Shown: one piece after another, positions 29,715 to 40,258 of the stretch
How positions within the stretch are numbered: position 1 is the stretch's first letter
Layout of the letters: each line of letters starts with the position of its first letter
Assembly: GCA_024643655.1 (NCBI GenBank)
Contig: JAHEMM010000001.1
Coordinates: forward strand, 62,001 to 126,000
DNA length: 64,000 nt
Direction of reading: 5' to 3'
Origin: Chitinophagaceae bacterium
Lineage (GTDB): Bacteria > Bacteroidota > Bacteroidia > Chitinophagales > Chitinophagaceae
Notes under the pieces: model-generated
The model's database searches: none
What the model was told of the DNA's origin: nothing
The model's input: the letters and a program-made list of their open reading frames with translations, nothing else
Made by a program: the position numbers and the translations under genes

Positions 29715-32144
29715 ATGAAACGATTATACATTGTTTTAATTGCACATATTTTTTATTTCAATTCTTTTGCTCAAACAAATTTTTGGAATGAAGTAGAAAA
29801 AAATAAAGAAAAGGTATTTACAAATGTTAGCCTGAGTGGAAAAGTAATTGATGAAAATACTGGCAATATTTTACCAGGGGCCTCTATTTATTTTGCCGAC
29901 GATAGAATTGGAACTATTGCAGACGCAAATGGAAAATATGCTCTTAACAATATTCCAGCTGGACATCATGTAATAGAAATTTCTCATGCTGGTTATAGTA
30001 CATTAGTAGTACATATTGAGCTTGCTACAAATGTTGAAAAGGATTTTGCTTTGTCACCTGTAGTTGTAGAAAATATGGGAGTAATAGTTACCGGTGTTGC
30101 AAGTGCAACCAGTATACGAAAATCTCCAGTTGCAGTAGCTTCTATTCGGAAAACTGCATTATTACAATTGCCCTCTACAAATATTATTGATGCACTATCT
30201 CATATTCCTGGGATTTCACAAGTATCAACAGGGCCGGCTATTTCAAAACCATATATCCGCGGCTTGGGAAGTAACAGGGTGGTAATCATCAATGAAGGTG
30301 TTCGGCAAGAAGGACAGCAATGGGGTGATGAGCATGGTGTAGAGATAGATGAAATGAGCATAGCAAGAGCAGAAGTGGTAAAAGGACCAGCTTCTTTAAT
30401 GTATGGCAGTGATGCATTGGCTGGTGTAATCAATTTTATAACAAACACACCAGTAGCGGAAGGCACATTGAAAGGGAATATCATTTCTAATTATCAAACT
30501 AATAATGGGTTGTTTGCTATTAACGGCAATCTTGCAGGAAATAAAAATGGTTTGAACTGGAATCTCTATAGTACTTATAAAACTGCAGGAAATTATAAAA
30601 ATAAATATGATGGTAAAGTGTTGAATTCAGGATTTAATGAAAAAAATGTAGGCGGTTATATTGGCTTCAACAAAAGCTGGGGTTACAGCCATCTTATTAT
30701 CAGTCGTTTTGATCAGGAACTTGGACTTATTGAAGGAGAAAGAGACGATGCAACTGGAAAGTTTCTGTTATTTGGTGGCACCTCATTGGAAAGAATAGCT
30801 ACCAATGGTGATCTTAACTCAAGAAATTTGTTTGTTCCAAAGCAGCGGGTGCAGCACAATAAAATTGTGAGCGATAATAATTTTGCGATTAATAAAAGCA
30901 GGTTGAAAGTTAATCTGGCGTGGCAGAATAATCAACGGCAGGAGTTTGGAAAAGCGGAAGACCCAAAAGAAAAAGAATTGTTTTTTGACCTGAACACATT
31001 CAATTATAATTTACAATGGCAACTACCGGAACTTAAGGAGTGGCATACCACATTTGGTATTAATGGCATGCGCCAGTCTAATCGGAATAGAGGAGAAGAA
31101 GCCCTGATCCCGGAGTATAATCTTTTCGATATTGGTGGATTTGTATTTGCTCAGCGTTCATTTGAGAAAGCAACTTTTAGTGGTGGGCTCCGATACGATA
31201 CCAGAACAATTAATTCCATGGAGTTAATAGAAAGTGGAGATGTTAAGTTTGAGAAATTTTCCCGTTCATTCTCTAACTTTTCAGGAAGTGCTGGTGTAAG
31301 TATTGAAGCCTCTGATGCTATTACACTTAAAGCAAATATTGCTAGGGGTTTCAGGTCGCCGACTCTGGCAGAGCTGGCGAGTAATGGTGCTCATGAAGGC
31401 ACTAATAGATATGAGTATGGCGAACAAGATTTAGTATCAGAAAAAAGCTTGCAACTGGATGCAGGACTGAATTTTAATTATGAACATTTTAGTATCGATA
31501 TAAGTGCTTTTCATAACAGCATCAGTGATTTTATTTTCTATAATAAATTGGAAGCAATTGGCGGCGGAGATTCATTGGTGTTTGATGAGGGTGAATTTAT
31601 TCAGGCATTCAGGTTTGCGCAACGGAATGCGAAGCTTACAGGTTTTGAAGCATCAATTGACGTTCATCCGCATCCCTTGGATTGGTTACATTTTGAGAAT
31701 AGTTTTTCATTTGTTCGTGGCCGTTTTGCAAATGCAGTTGATGGCAGCAGTAATATTCCTTTGATTCCGGCAGCAAGGTTTACCAGTGAATTAAAAGCAG
31801 ATTTTAAAAAGTTGAATAAGTCAATTCATAATTTTTATGCAAGGCTTGAACTGGATAATACTTTTTTGCAGAATAATCCATTTACAGGGTTTGATACAGA
31901 AACAGCTACGAATGGCTATGCTTTGCTGAATGCAGGATTTGGCGGAGATTTTGTGCAAAAAAAGAAAATATTGTTCAGTGTACATGTTGGCATAACTAAT
32001 ATTACTGATGTAGCCTTTCAAAGTCATCAAAGCAGGTTAAAATACACGGCAGAAAATATGACAACAGGACGAATAGGGGTATTTAATATGGGAAGAAATT
32101 TCTCTTTTAAAATAAATGTGCCATTGGAGTTTTCGAGGAACTAA
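29715..32144 (+). CDS. TonB-dependent receptor (CarboxypepD_reg-like domain + plug + barrel)
   Basis: 'SLSGKVIDENTGNILPGASIYFADDRIGTIADANGKYALNNIPAG', plug 'NIIDALSHIPGISQVSTGPAISKPYIRGLGSNRVVIINEGVRQEGQQWGDEHG'. Confidence 0.95.
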   Translation: MKRLYIVLIAHIFYFNSFAQTNFWNEVEKNKEKVFTNVSLSGKVIDENTGNILPGASIYFADDRIGTIADANGKYALNNIPAGHHVIEISHAGYSTLVVHIELATNVEKDFALSPVVVENMGVIVTGVASATSIRKSPVAVASIRKTALLQLPSTNIIDALSHIPGISQVSTGPAISKPYIRGLGSNRVVIINEGVRQEGQQWGDEHGVEIDEMSIARAEVVKGPASLMYGSDALAGVINFITNTPVAEGTLKGNIISNYQTNNGLFAINGNLAGNKNGLNWNLYSTYKTAGNYKNKYDGKVLNSGFNEKNVGGYIGFNKSWGYSHLIISRFDQELGLIEGERDDATGKFLLFGGTSLERIATNGDLNSRNLFVPKQRVQHNKIVSDNNFAINKSRLKVNLAWQNNQRQEFGKAEDPKEKELFFDLNTFNYNLQWQLPELKEWHTTFGINGMRQSNRNRGEEALIPEYNLFDIGGFVFAQRSFEKATFSGGLRYDTRTINSMELIESGDVKFEKFSRSFSNFSGSAGVSIEASDAITLKANIARGFRSPTLAELASNGAHEGTNRYEYGEQDLVSEKSLQLDAGLNFNYEHFSIDISAFHNSISDFIFYNKLEAIGGGDSLVFDEGEFIQAFRFAQRNAKLTGFEASIDVHPHPLDWLHFENSFSFVRGRFANAVDGSSNIPLIPAARFTSELKADFKKLNKSIHNFYARLELDNTFLQNNPFTGFDTETATNGYALLNAGFGGDFVQKKKILFSVHVGITNITDVAFQSHQSRLKYTAENMTTGRIGVFNMGRNFSFKINVPLEFSRN

Positions 32145-32211
32145 GTTTAGCAATGTATATTTACATCCTTCATTACTTTGCTGCAGCTTTATTCAACTAA
32201 ACAATACCAAC

Positions 32212-32658
32212 ATGGAAATAAATTTTAATACGCCAGCCTTACTTTTTCCTGCAATAAGCTTGTTATTACTTGCTTATACAAACAGGTATCTGGCTTTGGC
32301 CGGACTTATAAGGAAATTACATGATGAATATATAAGAGGGGAGAAGAATAACTTATTGCTAAAACAAATTAAAATTTTACGATTAAGAATTAATATGGTA
32401 CGTCAAATGCAGGCACTGGGTGTATTTAGTTTTTTGTGTTGTGTAGTAACTATGTATGGCGTTTATAAGCAGTGGACTTATTTTAATAGTTATGTTTTTG
32501 CATTGAGTTTATTAAGTTTACTTGCATCATTAATAATTTCCTTATTGGAAATTTCTCAAAGTACCAAAGCGTTGGAATGGGAATTGAGTGATATGGAAGA
32601 TTTGGATAATGAAAATTTTATTACAACCATGTTTACAAAAGAGAAGAAGGAAGAATAA
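32212..32658 (+). CDS. DUF2721 domain-containing membrane protein (start revised to MEINFNTPALL)
   Basis: 'TPALLFPAISLLLLAYTNRYLALAGLIRKLHDEY' DUF2721-like pattern. Confidence 0.8.
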   Translation: MEINFNTPALLFPAISLLLLAYTNRYLALAGLIRKLHDEYIRGEKNNLLLKQIKILRLRINMVRQMQALGVFSFLCCVVTMYGVYKQWTYFNSYVFALSLLSLLASLIISLLEISQSTKALEWELSDMEDLDNENFITTMFTKEKKEE

Positions 32659-32660
32659 AA

Positions 32661-32975
32661 TTATAATTCTTTAACAACCTTCAGTACTTTTAGCCAGCTG
32701 CCACCGTTATGTACATCTTTTATACCATTGGCCTTTAATACTCTTGCAGCTTGGCCGCTTCTGTTACCGGATGCACAACATAATACTACTGACCGTTCCA
32801 TGCCTTTTATTCTCTCAATATTCTGAGGAATTAGATTGAGAGGAATATTTATTGATTCAGGCACTCTGCCCTGGTCATATTCATTTACAGTTCTAACATC
32901 AATAATAATAGCACCTTTTTGTAATGCATCTTTGACTGAGCTTTTCCCAATTCCTAAAAATGATAATAGTCCCAT
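32661..32975 (-). CDS. Rhodanese-like domain protein
   Basis: 'GAIIIDVRTVNEYDQGRVPESINIPLN', 'VVLCCASGNRSGQAARVLKANG'. Confidence 0.94.
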   Translation of the reverse strand: MGLLSFLGIGKSSVKDALQKGAIIIDVRTVNEYDQGRVPESINIPLNLIPQNIERIKGMERSVVLCCASGNRSGQAARVLKANGIKDVHNGGSWLKVLKVVKEL

Positions 32976-32977
32976 AA

Positions 32978-34753
32978 TTAAGCAACGTATATTTTAGATT
33001 TTCTTTCTCCTATCTGCTGGCGCCACATGGCATAGTATAATCCTTTTTCTTCTAATAGTTTTTCATGATTTCCAGTTTCTACTACATCTCCCTTTTCTAA
33101 TACATAAATTCTGTCCGCATGCATAATAGTTGAAAGCCGGTGGGCAATTAAGATAGTAATTTGTTTTCCATCACCTGATATTTCACGGATAGTATCAGTA
33201 ATTTCTTCTTCGGTTAATGAATCTAATGCAGAAGTGGCTTCATCAAACAGTAGTAATTTTGGCTTACGGAGTAATGCCCTGGCAATTGACAATCGTTGTT
33301 TTTCCCCACCTGATAATTTTAATCCTCCTTCACCTATCATTGTATCTAACCCTTTTTCAGCCCGGGACAGTAAGCCTGTACAAGATGCTTTATCCAATAC
33401 ATCTCTTACTTCATTATCATTGGCTTCTGGGTAAACAAAAATGAGATTTTCCCGGATGGTGCCAGAAAATAACTGAGTGTCCTGCGTTACAAATCCTATC
33501 TGATTTCTTAAATCATCAAAGTCAATATTATTTTCATCAATACTATTATATAATATTCTTCCTTGCTGTGGACGATATAATCCAACTAGCAATTTCATCA
33601 ATGTAGTTTTGCCTGAACCAGATGGGCCAACAAAAGCAATAGTTTCACCCGTATTTACTTTAAAGTTTATTTGATTGATCGCTTTTTGAGAAGCAGTTTT
33701 ATGTTTAAATGCAACATTTTCGAATTCGAGTGTTTCTATTTTTCCTAAATGTTTCGGATTGGCAGCTTTGGGTTCTGCTTCCTTTTTCATCAGATTATCA
33801 AAATTTTCCAATGAGGCCTGCGCTTCTCTATACGTAAGAATAATATTGCCAATTTCCTGTAAAGGGCCAAATACAAAGAAAGAGAATATCTGCATCGTTG
33901 CTAATTCCCAAGGCTGCATTTCTTTACGAAAGATCATCCACATTAAAAGAAAAAGAATTATTTGGCGTAGTGTATTTACAAATGTGCCTTGAATAAAACT
34001 GATACTTCTTAAACGACGTACTTTTTTTAATTCCAGTCCAAGGATTTTAAAAGTATTTTTATTTAATCGCCCAACTTCCTGTTTGGTGAGTCCAAGACTT
34101 TTTACCAATTCAATATTACGAAGTGATTCTGTTGTGGAGCCTGCTAGTGAAGTCGTTTCAGCAACTATAACTTTTTGTACTGTTTTGATTTTTTTACTTA
34201 AGAGATTGGAAATAATGGTAAGGAAAAAAATACCTCCGAAATAAATAAGTGGTAGTAAAGGATGTATCTGAAAAGCGAAAATGGCGACAAATAGAATTCC
34301 GATAATTACAGGAAATAATACATTGACAAATGAAGAAATAAATTTTTCAGTATCCATTCGTACTTTTTGAAGAATACCTAATGTTTCTCCACTGCGTTGA
34401 TCTTCAAATTCTTGATAGGGTAAACCCATGGCATGTTCCAAACCTTCTGTAAATACAGATGCGCCAAATTTTTGTGTCACAACATTTAAAAAATAGTCCT
34501 GAAAAGCTTTGGCAATTCTACTTACCATTGCCACTCCAATAGAAGCGCCAAGTAATGTCAATAATGGTCCGGCAAACCCCCACCAGAATGGTTGGAATTG
34601 AGCACTATCAGCTGCATATCTGTATCCAAGGTCAATTAGTTTACCAAAAATGATTGGATCAATAAGAGAAAAACTGATATTGATAGCAGATAAAAAAAGA
34701 ACTAAAGCAACCAGCCATTTATGAGGTTTGAGATATCGCAATAATATATTCAT
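32978..34753 (-). CDS. ABC transporter, fused TM and ATP-binding domains
   Basis: Walker A 'GPSGSGKTTLMKLL', signature 'LSGGEKQRLSIARALL', Walker B 'KLLLFDEATSALD'. Confidence 0.96.
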   Translation of the reverse strand: MNILLRYLKPHKWLVALVLFLSAINISFSLIDPIIFGKLIDLGYRYAADSAQFQPFWWGFAGPLLTLLGASIGVAMVSRIAKAFQDYFLNVVTQKFGASVFTEGLEHAMGLPYQEFEDQRSGETLGILQKVRMDTEKFISSFVNVLFPVIIGILFVAIFAFQIHPLLPLIYFGGIFFLTIISNLLSKKIKTVQKVIVAETTSLAGSTTESLRNIELVKSLGLTKQEVGRLNKNTFKILGLELKKVRRLRSISFIQGTFVNTLRQIILFLLMWMIFRKEMQPWELATMQIFSFFVFGPLQEIGNIILTYREAQASLENFDNLMKKEAEPKAANPKHLGKIETLEFENVAFKHKTASQKAINQINFKVNTGETIAFVGPSGSGKTTLMKLLVGLYRPQQGRILYNSIDENNIDFDDLRNQIGFVTQDTQLFSGTIRENLIFVYPEANDNEVRDVLDKASCTGLLSRAEKGLDTMIGEGGLKLSGGEKQRLSIARALLRKPKLLLFDEATSALDSLTEEEITDTIREISGDGKQITILIAHRLSTIMHADRIYVLEKGDVVETGNHEKLLEEKGLYYAMWRQQIGERKSKIYVA

Positions 34754-34924
34754 ATAAAACTTTAAAATAAGAATGTGAAATCAATTCAATCAGCCTTCAC
34801 CAGTGGTTTGGCGAAAGAATATGCAAACATTATACAATTTTCGGAAAAAATGACAACATAGCAGCATTTGTATAATAACAGGCTAATTATTTATCATTTC
34901 ATGTAAATAAAAGAGTGTAAGTGT

Positions 34925-35491
34925 CTATTTTGACGGAAACCCTGCAGTTTTACTTAAACGGATAGCCTGATTAATATGTCTTTGTTCATGCCCAATTATG
35001 ATAATAATAGCATTTCTGAGGCTATATGTTACCAATTTGGAAACTGGAGATGTTACTTGCGCCAGATCAATATCTGTATCTACACAGTTATTTATTATTG
35101 ATAATATTTTATCTAAATGATTTTCAAATCTTATTATTAAATCATCAGCATTAATTGTATTTGCCGGGAAAAATAAGTGAGGAGATTTAATTTTCTTCTT
35201 AACTTTTTCTTGTGTCTGTGTAATCAATATGGAGCCCCAAAATCCTTTTAAAGGGTTTAACTCCTCCCATTTATTATTTTTAAAATTTGTGGCTATTTTT
35301 TTTTCAATAATATTAATTCTTAAGCCATCAGCAATTAAAAGATGCTCTATGCATTCAGCAATGCTCCAGCCTGGAGTTGAAGGTGTCCAAACTAATTGCG
35401 AAGGATGAAGTCTAGAAAGTTGAATTCTCATTTTTTCTTTTACCTCATTTCCTTTCTGCAACATTTGTTCTATAAAAGCAGTATCCTTCAT
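34925..35491 (-). CDS. DinB family protein (start revised to MKDTAFIEQ)
   Basis: 'TPGWSIAECIEHLLIAD', 'IGHEQRHINQAIRLSKTAGFP'. Confidence 0.85.
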   Translation of the reverse strand: MKDTAFIEQMLQKGNEVKEKMRIQLSRLHPSQLVWTPSTPGWSIAECIEHLLIADGLRINIIEKKIATNFKNNKWEELNPLKGFWGSILITQTQEKVKKKIKSPHLFFPANTINADDLIIRFENHLDKILSIINNCVDTDIDLAQVTSPVSKLVTYSLRNAIIIIIGHEQRHINQAIRLSKTAGFPSK

Positions 35492-35531
35492 CTTTGAAAA
35501 TAATAAACTAATTGATAAGAAAATATAATTA

Positions 35532-37079
35532 TTAACCAGACCAGCCCTCACGGTCTAGACTCCTGTATTGTATAGCTTCAGCGAGATGTTCCGGTTTGAT
35601 GTCTTCTGAAAGTGAAAGGTCAGCAATGGTTCTGGAAACTTTTAATATTCGATCATAAGCTCTTGCAGATAAATTCAATTTTTCCATTGCAGTTTTTAAA
35701 AGATTTGCACCAACTTGATTGATAACACAAATTTCTTTGAGCATTTTACTACTGATCTGTGCATTACAATAAATACCTGGATTGTTTTTATATCGCTCTG
35801 CTTGTATTTCTCTTGCAGCAATCACTCTTTCACGAATGGTGGCAGAATTTTCCTGCGATTTAATAGATGACAATTCACTAAATGCAACCGGAGTTACTTC
35901 TACATGCAGGTCAATTCTGTCCAACAATGGTCCGGAAATTTTATTCAGATATTTTTGTACCGTGCCGGGAGGACAAGTACATTCTCTTTCAGGGTGATTA
36001 AAAAATCCGCATGGACAAGGATTCATGGAAGCCATCAACATAAAAGATGCTGGAAAGTCAACGGCAACTTTGGCTCTTGAAATGGTTACCTTTCTTTCCT
36101 CCATAGGTTGTCGCATTACTTCCAGTACTGCCCGTTTAAATTCCGGTAATTCGTCAAGGAACAAAACGCCATTATGTGCCAATGAAATTTCTCCCGGTTG
36201 AGGATTTCCACCACCACCAACCAGCGCTACATCACTGATTGTATGATGTGGAGAACGAAATGGACGTTTGGAAACCAATGTAGCATTTTCTGGAAGCTTG
36301 CCGGCAACAGAATGAATTTTGGTAGTTTCCAAGGCCTCCTGTAATGTTAAAGGTGGTAGGATCGTTGGTAATCTTTTAGCCAACATCGTTTTGCCTGCAC
36401 CCGGTGGGCCAATTAAAATGGCATTGTGACCACCAGCCGCTGCAATTTCTAAAGCTCTTTTTATATTTTCCTGCCCTTTTACATCTACAAAATCAATTTC
36501 AAAATCTGATTGAGAGTGAGCAAACTCCTCTCTGGTATTTACTACTATTGGTTCTAGTCCCTTTTCATTATTTTCAAAAAAGTCAATAACCTGTTTAATA
36601 TTATCAACGCCAAATACTTTTAAGTTGTTAACCATACCGGCTTCCTTTGCATTTGCAGTAGGTACGATAAGTCCACGGAAGCCTTCTTTTCTTGCCTGAA
36701 TAGCAATAGGTAGAGATCCTTTGATGGAACGAATTTCACCATCGAGGGCTAATTCACCCATAATTACATAATTGCTTATTGACGCTGCATTTTCCATCTG
36801 ATTAGAAGCGGCTAGTATTCCTAATGCAATGGGCAGATCAAACGGAGTTCCGCTTTTTTTAATATCTGCGGGGGCAAGGTTTACCACTACTTTGGTGCGT
36901 GGCATATTGAAGCCATTCGTTTTAAATGTGCTTTCAATTCTGTGTAAACTTTCTTTCACTGCATTATCTGGTAAGCCAACAATCATTGGGTCTTTACCGG
37001 TTGTTAACCAATTTACTTCAATCGTAATGGTGATTGCTTCTACTCCATAAACTGCACTGCCAAAAGTTTTTACAAGCAT
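35532..37079 (-). CDS. YifB family Mg chelatase-like AAA ATPase
   Basis: 'EVNWLTTGKDPMIVGLPDNAVKES', 'LIGPPGAGKTMLAKRLPTILPPL', 'MLMASMNPCPCGFFNHPERECTC'. Confidence 0.97.
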   Translation of the reverse strand: MLVKTFGSAVYGVEAITITIEVNWLTTGKDPMIVGLPDNAVKESLHRIESTFKTNGFNMPRTKVVVNLAPADIKKSGTPFDLPIALGILAASNQMENAASISNYVIMGELALDGEIRSIKGSLPIAIQARKEGFRGLIVPTANAKEAGMVNNLKVFGVDNIKQVIDFFENNEKGLEPIVVNTREEFAHSQSDFEIDFVDVKGQENIKRALEIAAAGGHNAILIGPPGAGKTMLAKRLPTILPPLTLQEALETTKIHSVAGKLPENATLVSKRPFRSPHHTISDVALVGGGGNPQPGEISLAHNGVLFLDELPEFKRAVLEVMRQPMEERKVTISRAKVAVDFPASFMLMASMNPCPCGFFNHPERECTCPPGTVQKYLNKISGPLLDRIDLHVEVTPVAFSELSSIKSQENSATIRERVIAAREIQAERYKNNPGIYCNAQISSKMLKEICVINQVGANLLKTAMEKLNLSARAYDRILKVSRTIADLSLSEDIKPEHLAEAIQYRSLDREGWSG

Positions 37080-37180
37080 GGGTGTAAATTAATAATAATA
37101 TATAATGATGGGCAAAATGAATAGGTTTCAAGCGGTCTTTTTAAAAAAAATAGAAAACAGCTGAAGAGTGAAAAAACATT

Positions 37181-40087
37181 TTACCGGTCGTTATTAATAT
37201 TGATAAGATGATCGAATAAATTTACGTCTGAAGTGATTTTTAATTTTTTTCTTAACCGGTAACGTCCAATTTCTACTCCCCTTACAGATATATTCATTAA
37301 CTGTGCTATTTCTTTGGTTGATAAATTCATTCGTAAATAAGCGCAAAGTTTTAATTCGTTCGGGGTAATGTCAGGGTGTATCTCTTTCAAAGAGGCGAGA
37401 AAGTTACTATGAACTTTATCAAAATGTTTGGAAAAGTTATCCCATTCCAAATCGAGGCTTTCATCATCGTTTAAAGAGCGGATGATCTTTTTTACTTCTT
37501 CTTTTGCCTCTTTATTTTCCACTGTTTTTATTACATGAGACAGATCGCTTTTTATTTTTGTTAGTAGTTCTCCTTTTTTAACTAAATGCATAGCAGAGGA
37601 AGCCAGTTCGGTGTTTTTGAAATTTATTTCTGACTCTAGCTTTTCGTTTTTTAAATTCATTAATTCGCTTTCGGCTTTATCTTTTTCTAGTTCATGTATA
37701 TATTGTATTTTTTTTTGTTCTTCCTCATATTTTACTTCTTGTTGTTTGAATTTTTTCTTTTGTCTTCGATAAATAAAAAGTATAGTGCAAATAGCTAATA
37801 TCAGATATAACAATCTGGCTATAATTGTTTGATACCAGGGTGGTTGAATATCGATGCTATAACTAGCAACAGCAGATTCATTGCCTAAATTATTCCGCAC
37901 TTTTACTTTGAAAGTATAGCTGCCCGGCTTAAGATTGGTATATTCTTTTTCAGTTTTTTTTGTCCACTCTGACCAATTGCTTTCGAACCCTTCTAATTGA
38001 TAGCTGTATTCTAAATTAGGCTGTTGGCCAAATAGTGGTGATGAAAATTCAAAGCGAATAGTTTTCCAGCGATAACTTATTGAGGGAACCTGTTCAGATA
38101 ATTGTATTTGCTTTTCATTAATATTAGAAAAATATCCTGCAAATAGAAGACTGTCTTTTTTGCTGGATATATGAACCGCCCTTATTTGTATATTTAATTC
38201 TGATTTTAAATCTTTGTATTTATTATAATTAATATTGAAGAATCCTTTTTCACTTCCGATAAAAATATTTTCATTGTTGTAAGGATAAATAAACTCAAAT
38301 CCACTCAGTACTTTATCATTAAGTTCAGGAATGTTAATAATTGTCGGATCTTTTTTTGAAAAGTCTACTACACCCAGACTTTTTTCATGTATGAACCAAA
38401 TATTGCCAGATTTGTCTTCTTTCAGGTAGCGAAGACTTCGCTCGCCAAATATTTTTTTATAGTAATTCGAAACTTCAAATTTATTTGAAGAAGAATTAAA
38501 TATATAAATTCCTTTTTCTGTAGTTACCAGTACTTCGTTTTTAATATTATAAATATGATTGTTAAGTGTCGATGGTAATCCGTTTTTAGCAGTATAGCTA
38601 TTGATCTTAAAAGTAGTATTGGGTAATCTGGATATTTTGAAAACGCCGTGGAAAGGGTGAGATACCCAGAAGCTGCCGTCTTTATCAATCGTAAGGAATC
38701 TGGAAGATTCTTCAAAGTCGGGGATCTGCACACCAGAAGAAAAAGTGCCATTATTAAAATTTATAAATGATAGCCCTTTATAATTACCAGCGATTAATTG
38801 GGAAGATGGAAAAATATTTGAAACGGGAATTATTGTCCAGAATCCAGTTTCTTTTTTAATAGGATTGGCAATATTGTTTTTAATATTAAAGACACCTTCA
38901 TGATGACCTAATAATAATTCATTATTAATTACAGAAAGAGACCAGTTTTGGCCATTGGTGTTTTCTACTAAAGAAAATTGACCTTTTGTAAAACTTAAAT
39001 CAGCGTTATTTTGTAAGGGTACGCTGAATAGTCCATTGGAAGTGCCTGTAAATAAATAATTGTTATAAATAACAGCAGTATAGCCCGAACTATTTTGAAA
39101 ATCGGGTGATATGTTTTTTATGGCGCTATTATAATTAATAAAATCAATTCCATTATCTAAACCAAGCCAGAGGTTTCCTTTTTCATCCGGGAATATACTA
39201 AGCACATTATAATTTTGTAATCCTTCATTTTTTGAAAAGCTTTGAATTATATTTCCTCTGATATCAATGATATAAACACCATTATTATTAGTAGCCAATG
39301 CAACCTGGTCATTTCTTAAAAGACAAGCTTTATAAATTCTGTCTTTTGAGAATAAGTTATTGTTTGCCATTTTCATTTGGGAAACTTTATTATTCTCTAA
39401 TATGTAAATACCTGACTTTAATGTAGTGATAAGAATTGAATCATTATGTATCGGTAGTATTGCAGTGATTGGGTCATTTACAACTAAGTCATTAAGCGTC
39501 CCGGCTGGTTTCCAAAAACTATCTTTAAATTCTAATAAACCTGATTTTAAATCATGCGCAAATAGTTTGCCATTTACAGCACTGATAATACTCCAGTTTG
39601 TTGGAGCTATATAACTCGTAATTGAATTATTAGTTAACTTATAAATTTTCTTATTGGTTTGAAAAAAAGTGCTTTTGTTATATGATACAATATTCCATAC
39701 ATCACCAAACAATCTGTCATTGTCTGGAAGTAAGCTAGTTAGTGAGGTATAGATAAGCTTGCCATTTTTATTAGGTGAGAAATAACCGAATTCATCCTGA
39801 CCTCCAACATAAATATTGTTTTCATTACTGATTTCTAATGATCTTACAATTGTTTTATTCGGCAATGGAAACAAATTCCAATAATTGCCATCAAAAGTTA
39901 ATAGTCCTTCATTATTAGCAAAATAAACAATTCCGCTTTTATCTTGTTTTATATCCCAGTTCTGTAATCCTCCTTTATATGCTTGCTTTGTATAATTAAT
40001 TATATCCGGTAAGCCAATAGTATTTTGACTGAATAATAAAGAAGGGAAAAAAAGCAAAAGAATTAGAATTCTCATAAATCGCATCAT
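37181..40087 (-). CDS. Membrane-anchored sensor-regulator: two-component-regulator propeller repeats, Y_Y_Y domain, TM, coiled coil, LuxR-type HTH
   Basis: Propeller-like repeats ('WNLFPLPNKTIVRSLEISNENNIYVGGQDEFGYF'), Y_Y_Y 'SYQLEGFESNWSEWTKKTEKEYTNLKPGSYTFKVKVRN', TM 'IIARLLYLILAICTILFIYRR', HTH 'LTPNELKLCAYLRMNLSTKEIAQLMNISVRGVEIGRYRLRKKL'-like C-terminus. Confidence 0.92.
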   Translation of the reverse strand: MMRFMRILILLLFFPSLLFSQNTIGLPDIINYTKQAYKGGLQNWDIKQDKSGIVYFANNEGLLTFDGNYWNLFPLPNKTIVRSLEISNENNIYVGGQDEFGYFSPNKNGKLIYTSLTSLLPDNDRLFGDVWNIVSYNKSTFFQTNKKIYKLTNNSITSYIAPTNWSIISAVNGKLFAHDLKSGLLEFKDSFWKPAGTLNDLVVNDPITAILPIHNDSILITTLKSGIYILENNKVSQMKMANNNLFSKDRIYKACLLRNDQVALATNNNGVYIIDIRGNIIQSFSKNEGLQNYNVLSIFPDEKGNLWLGLDNGIDFINYNSAIKNISPDFQNSSGYTAVIYNNYLFTGTSNGLFSVPLQNNADLSFTKGQFSLVENTNGQNWSLSVINNELLLGHHEGVFNIKNNIANPIKKETGFWTIIPVSNIFPSSQLIAGNYKGLSFINFNNGTFSSGVQIPDFEESSRFLTIDKDGSFWVSHPFHGVFKISRLPNTTFKINSYTAKNGLPSTLNNHIYNIKNEVLVTTEKGIYIFNSSSNKFEVSNYYKKIFGERSLRYLKEDKSGNIWFIHEKSLGVVDFSKKDPTIINIPELNDKVLSGFEFIYPYNNENIFIGSEKGFFNINYNKYKDLKSELNIQIRAVHISSKKDSLLFAGYFSNINEKQIQLSEQVPSISYRWKTIRFEFSSPLFGQQPNLEYSYQLEGFESNWSEWTKKTEKEYTNLKPGSYTFKVKVRNNLGNESAVASYSIDIQPPWYQTIIARLLYLILAICTILFIYRRQKKKFKQQEVKYEEEQKKIQYIHELEKDKAESELMNLKNEKLESEINFKNTELASSAMHLVKKGELLTKIKSDLSHVIKTVENKEAKEEVKKIIRSLNDDESLDLEWDNFSKHFDKVHSNFLASLKEIHPDITPNELKLCAYLRMNLSTKEIAQLMNISVRGVEIGRYRLRKKLKITSDVNLFDHLININNDR

Positions 40088-40258
40088 TATTAGTATGTGA
40101 ATATAATTAAAATAGCATGATGTATTAATGATGTAGTTTAAATTAATTGATAATCAATCACTTAGTTTTTTTGATGTAGTATTGTTGGGGTTCATTTTTT
40201 GGCTAACTGTAGTAATGAATGTTAACTTAGTTCTTCTTTAAATTGAAAACGATTGCAT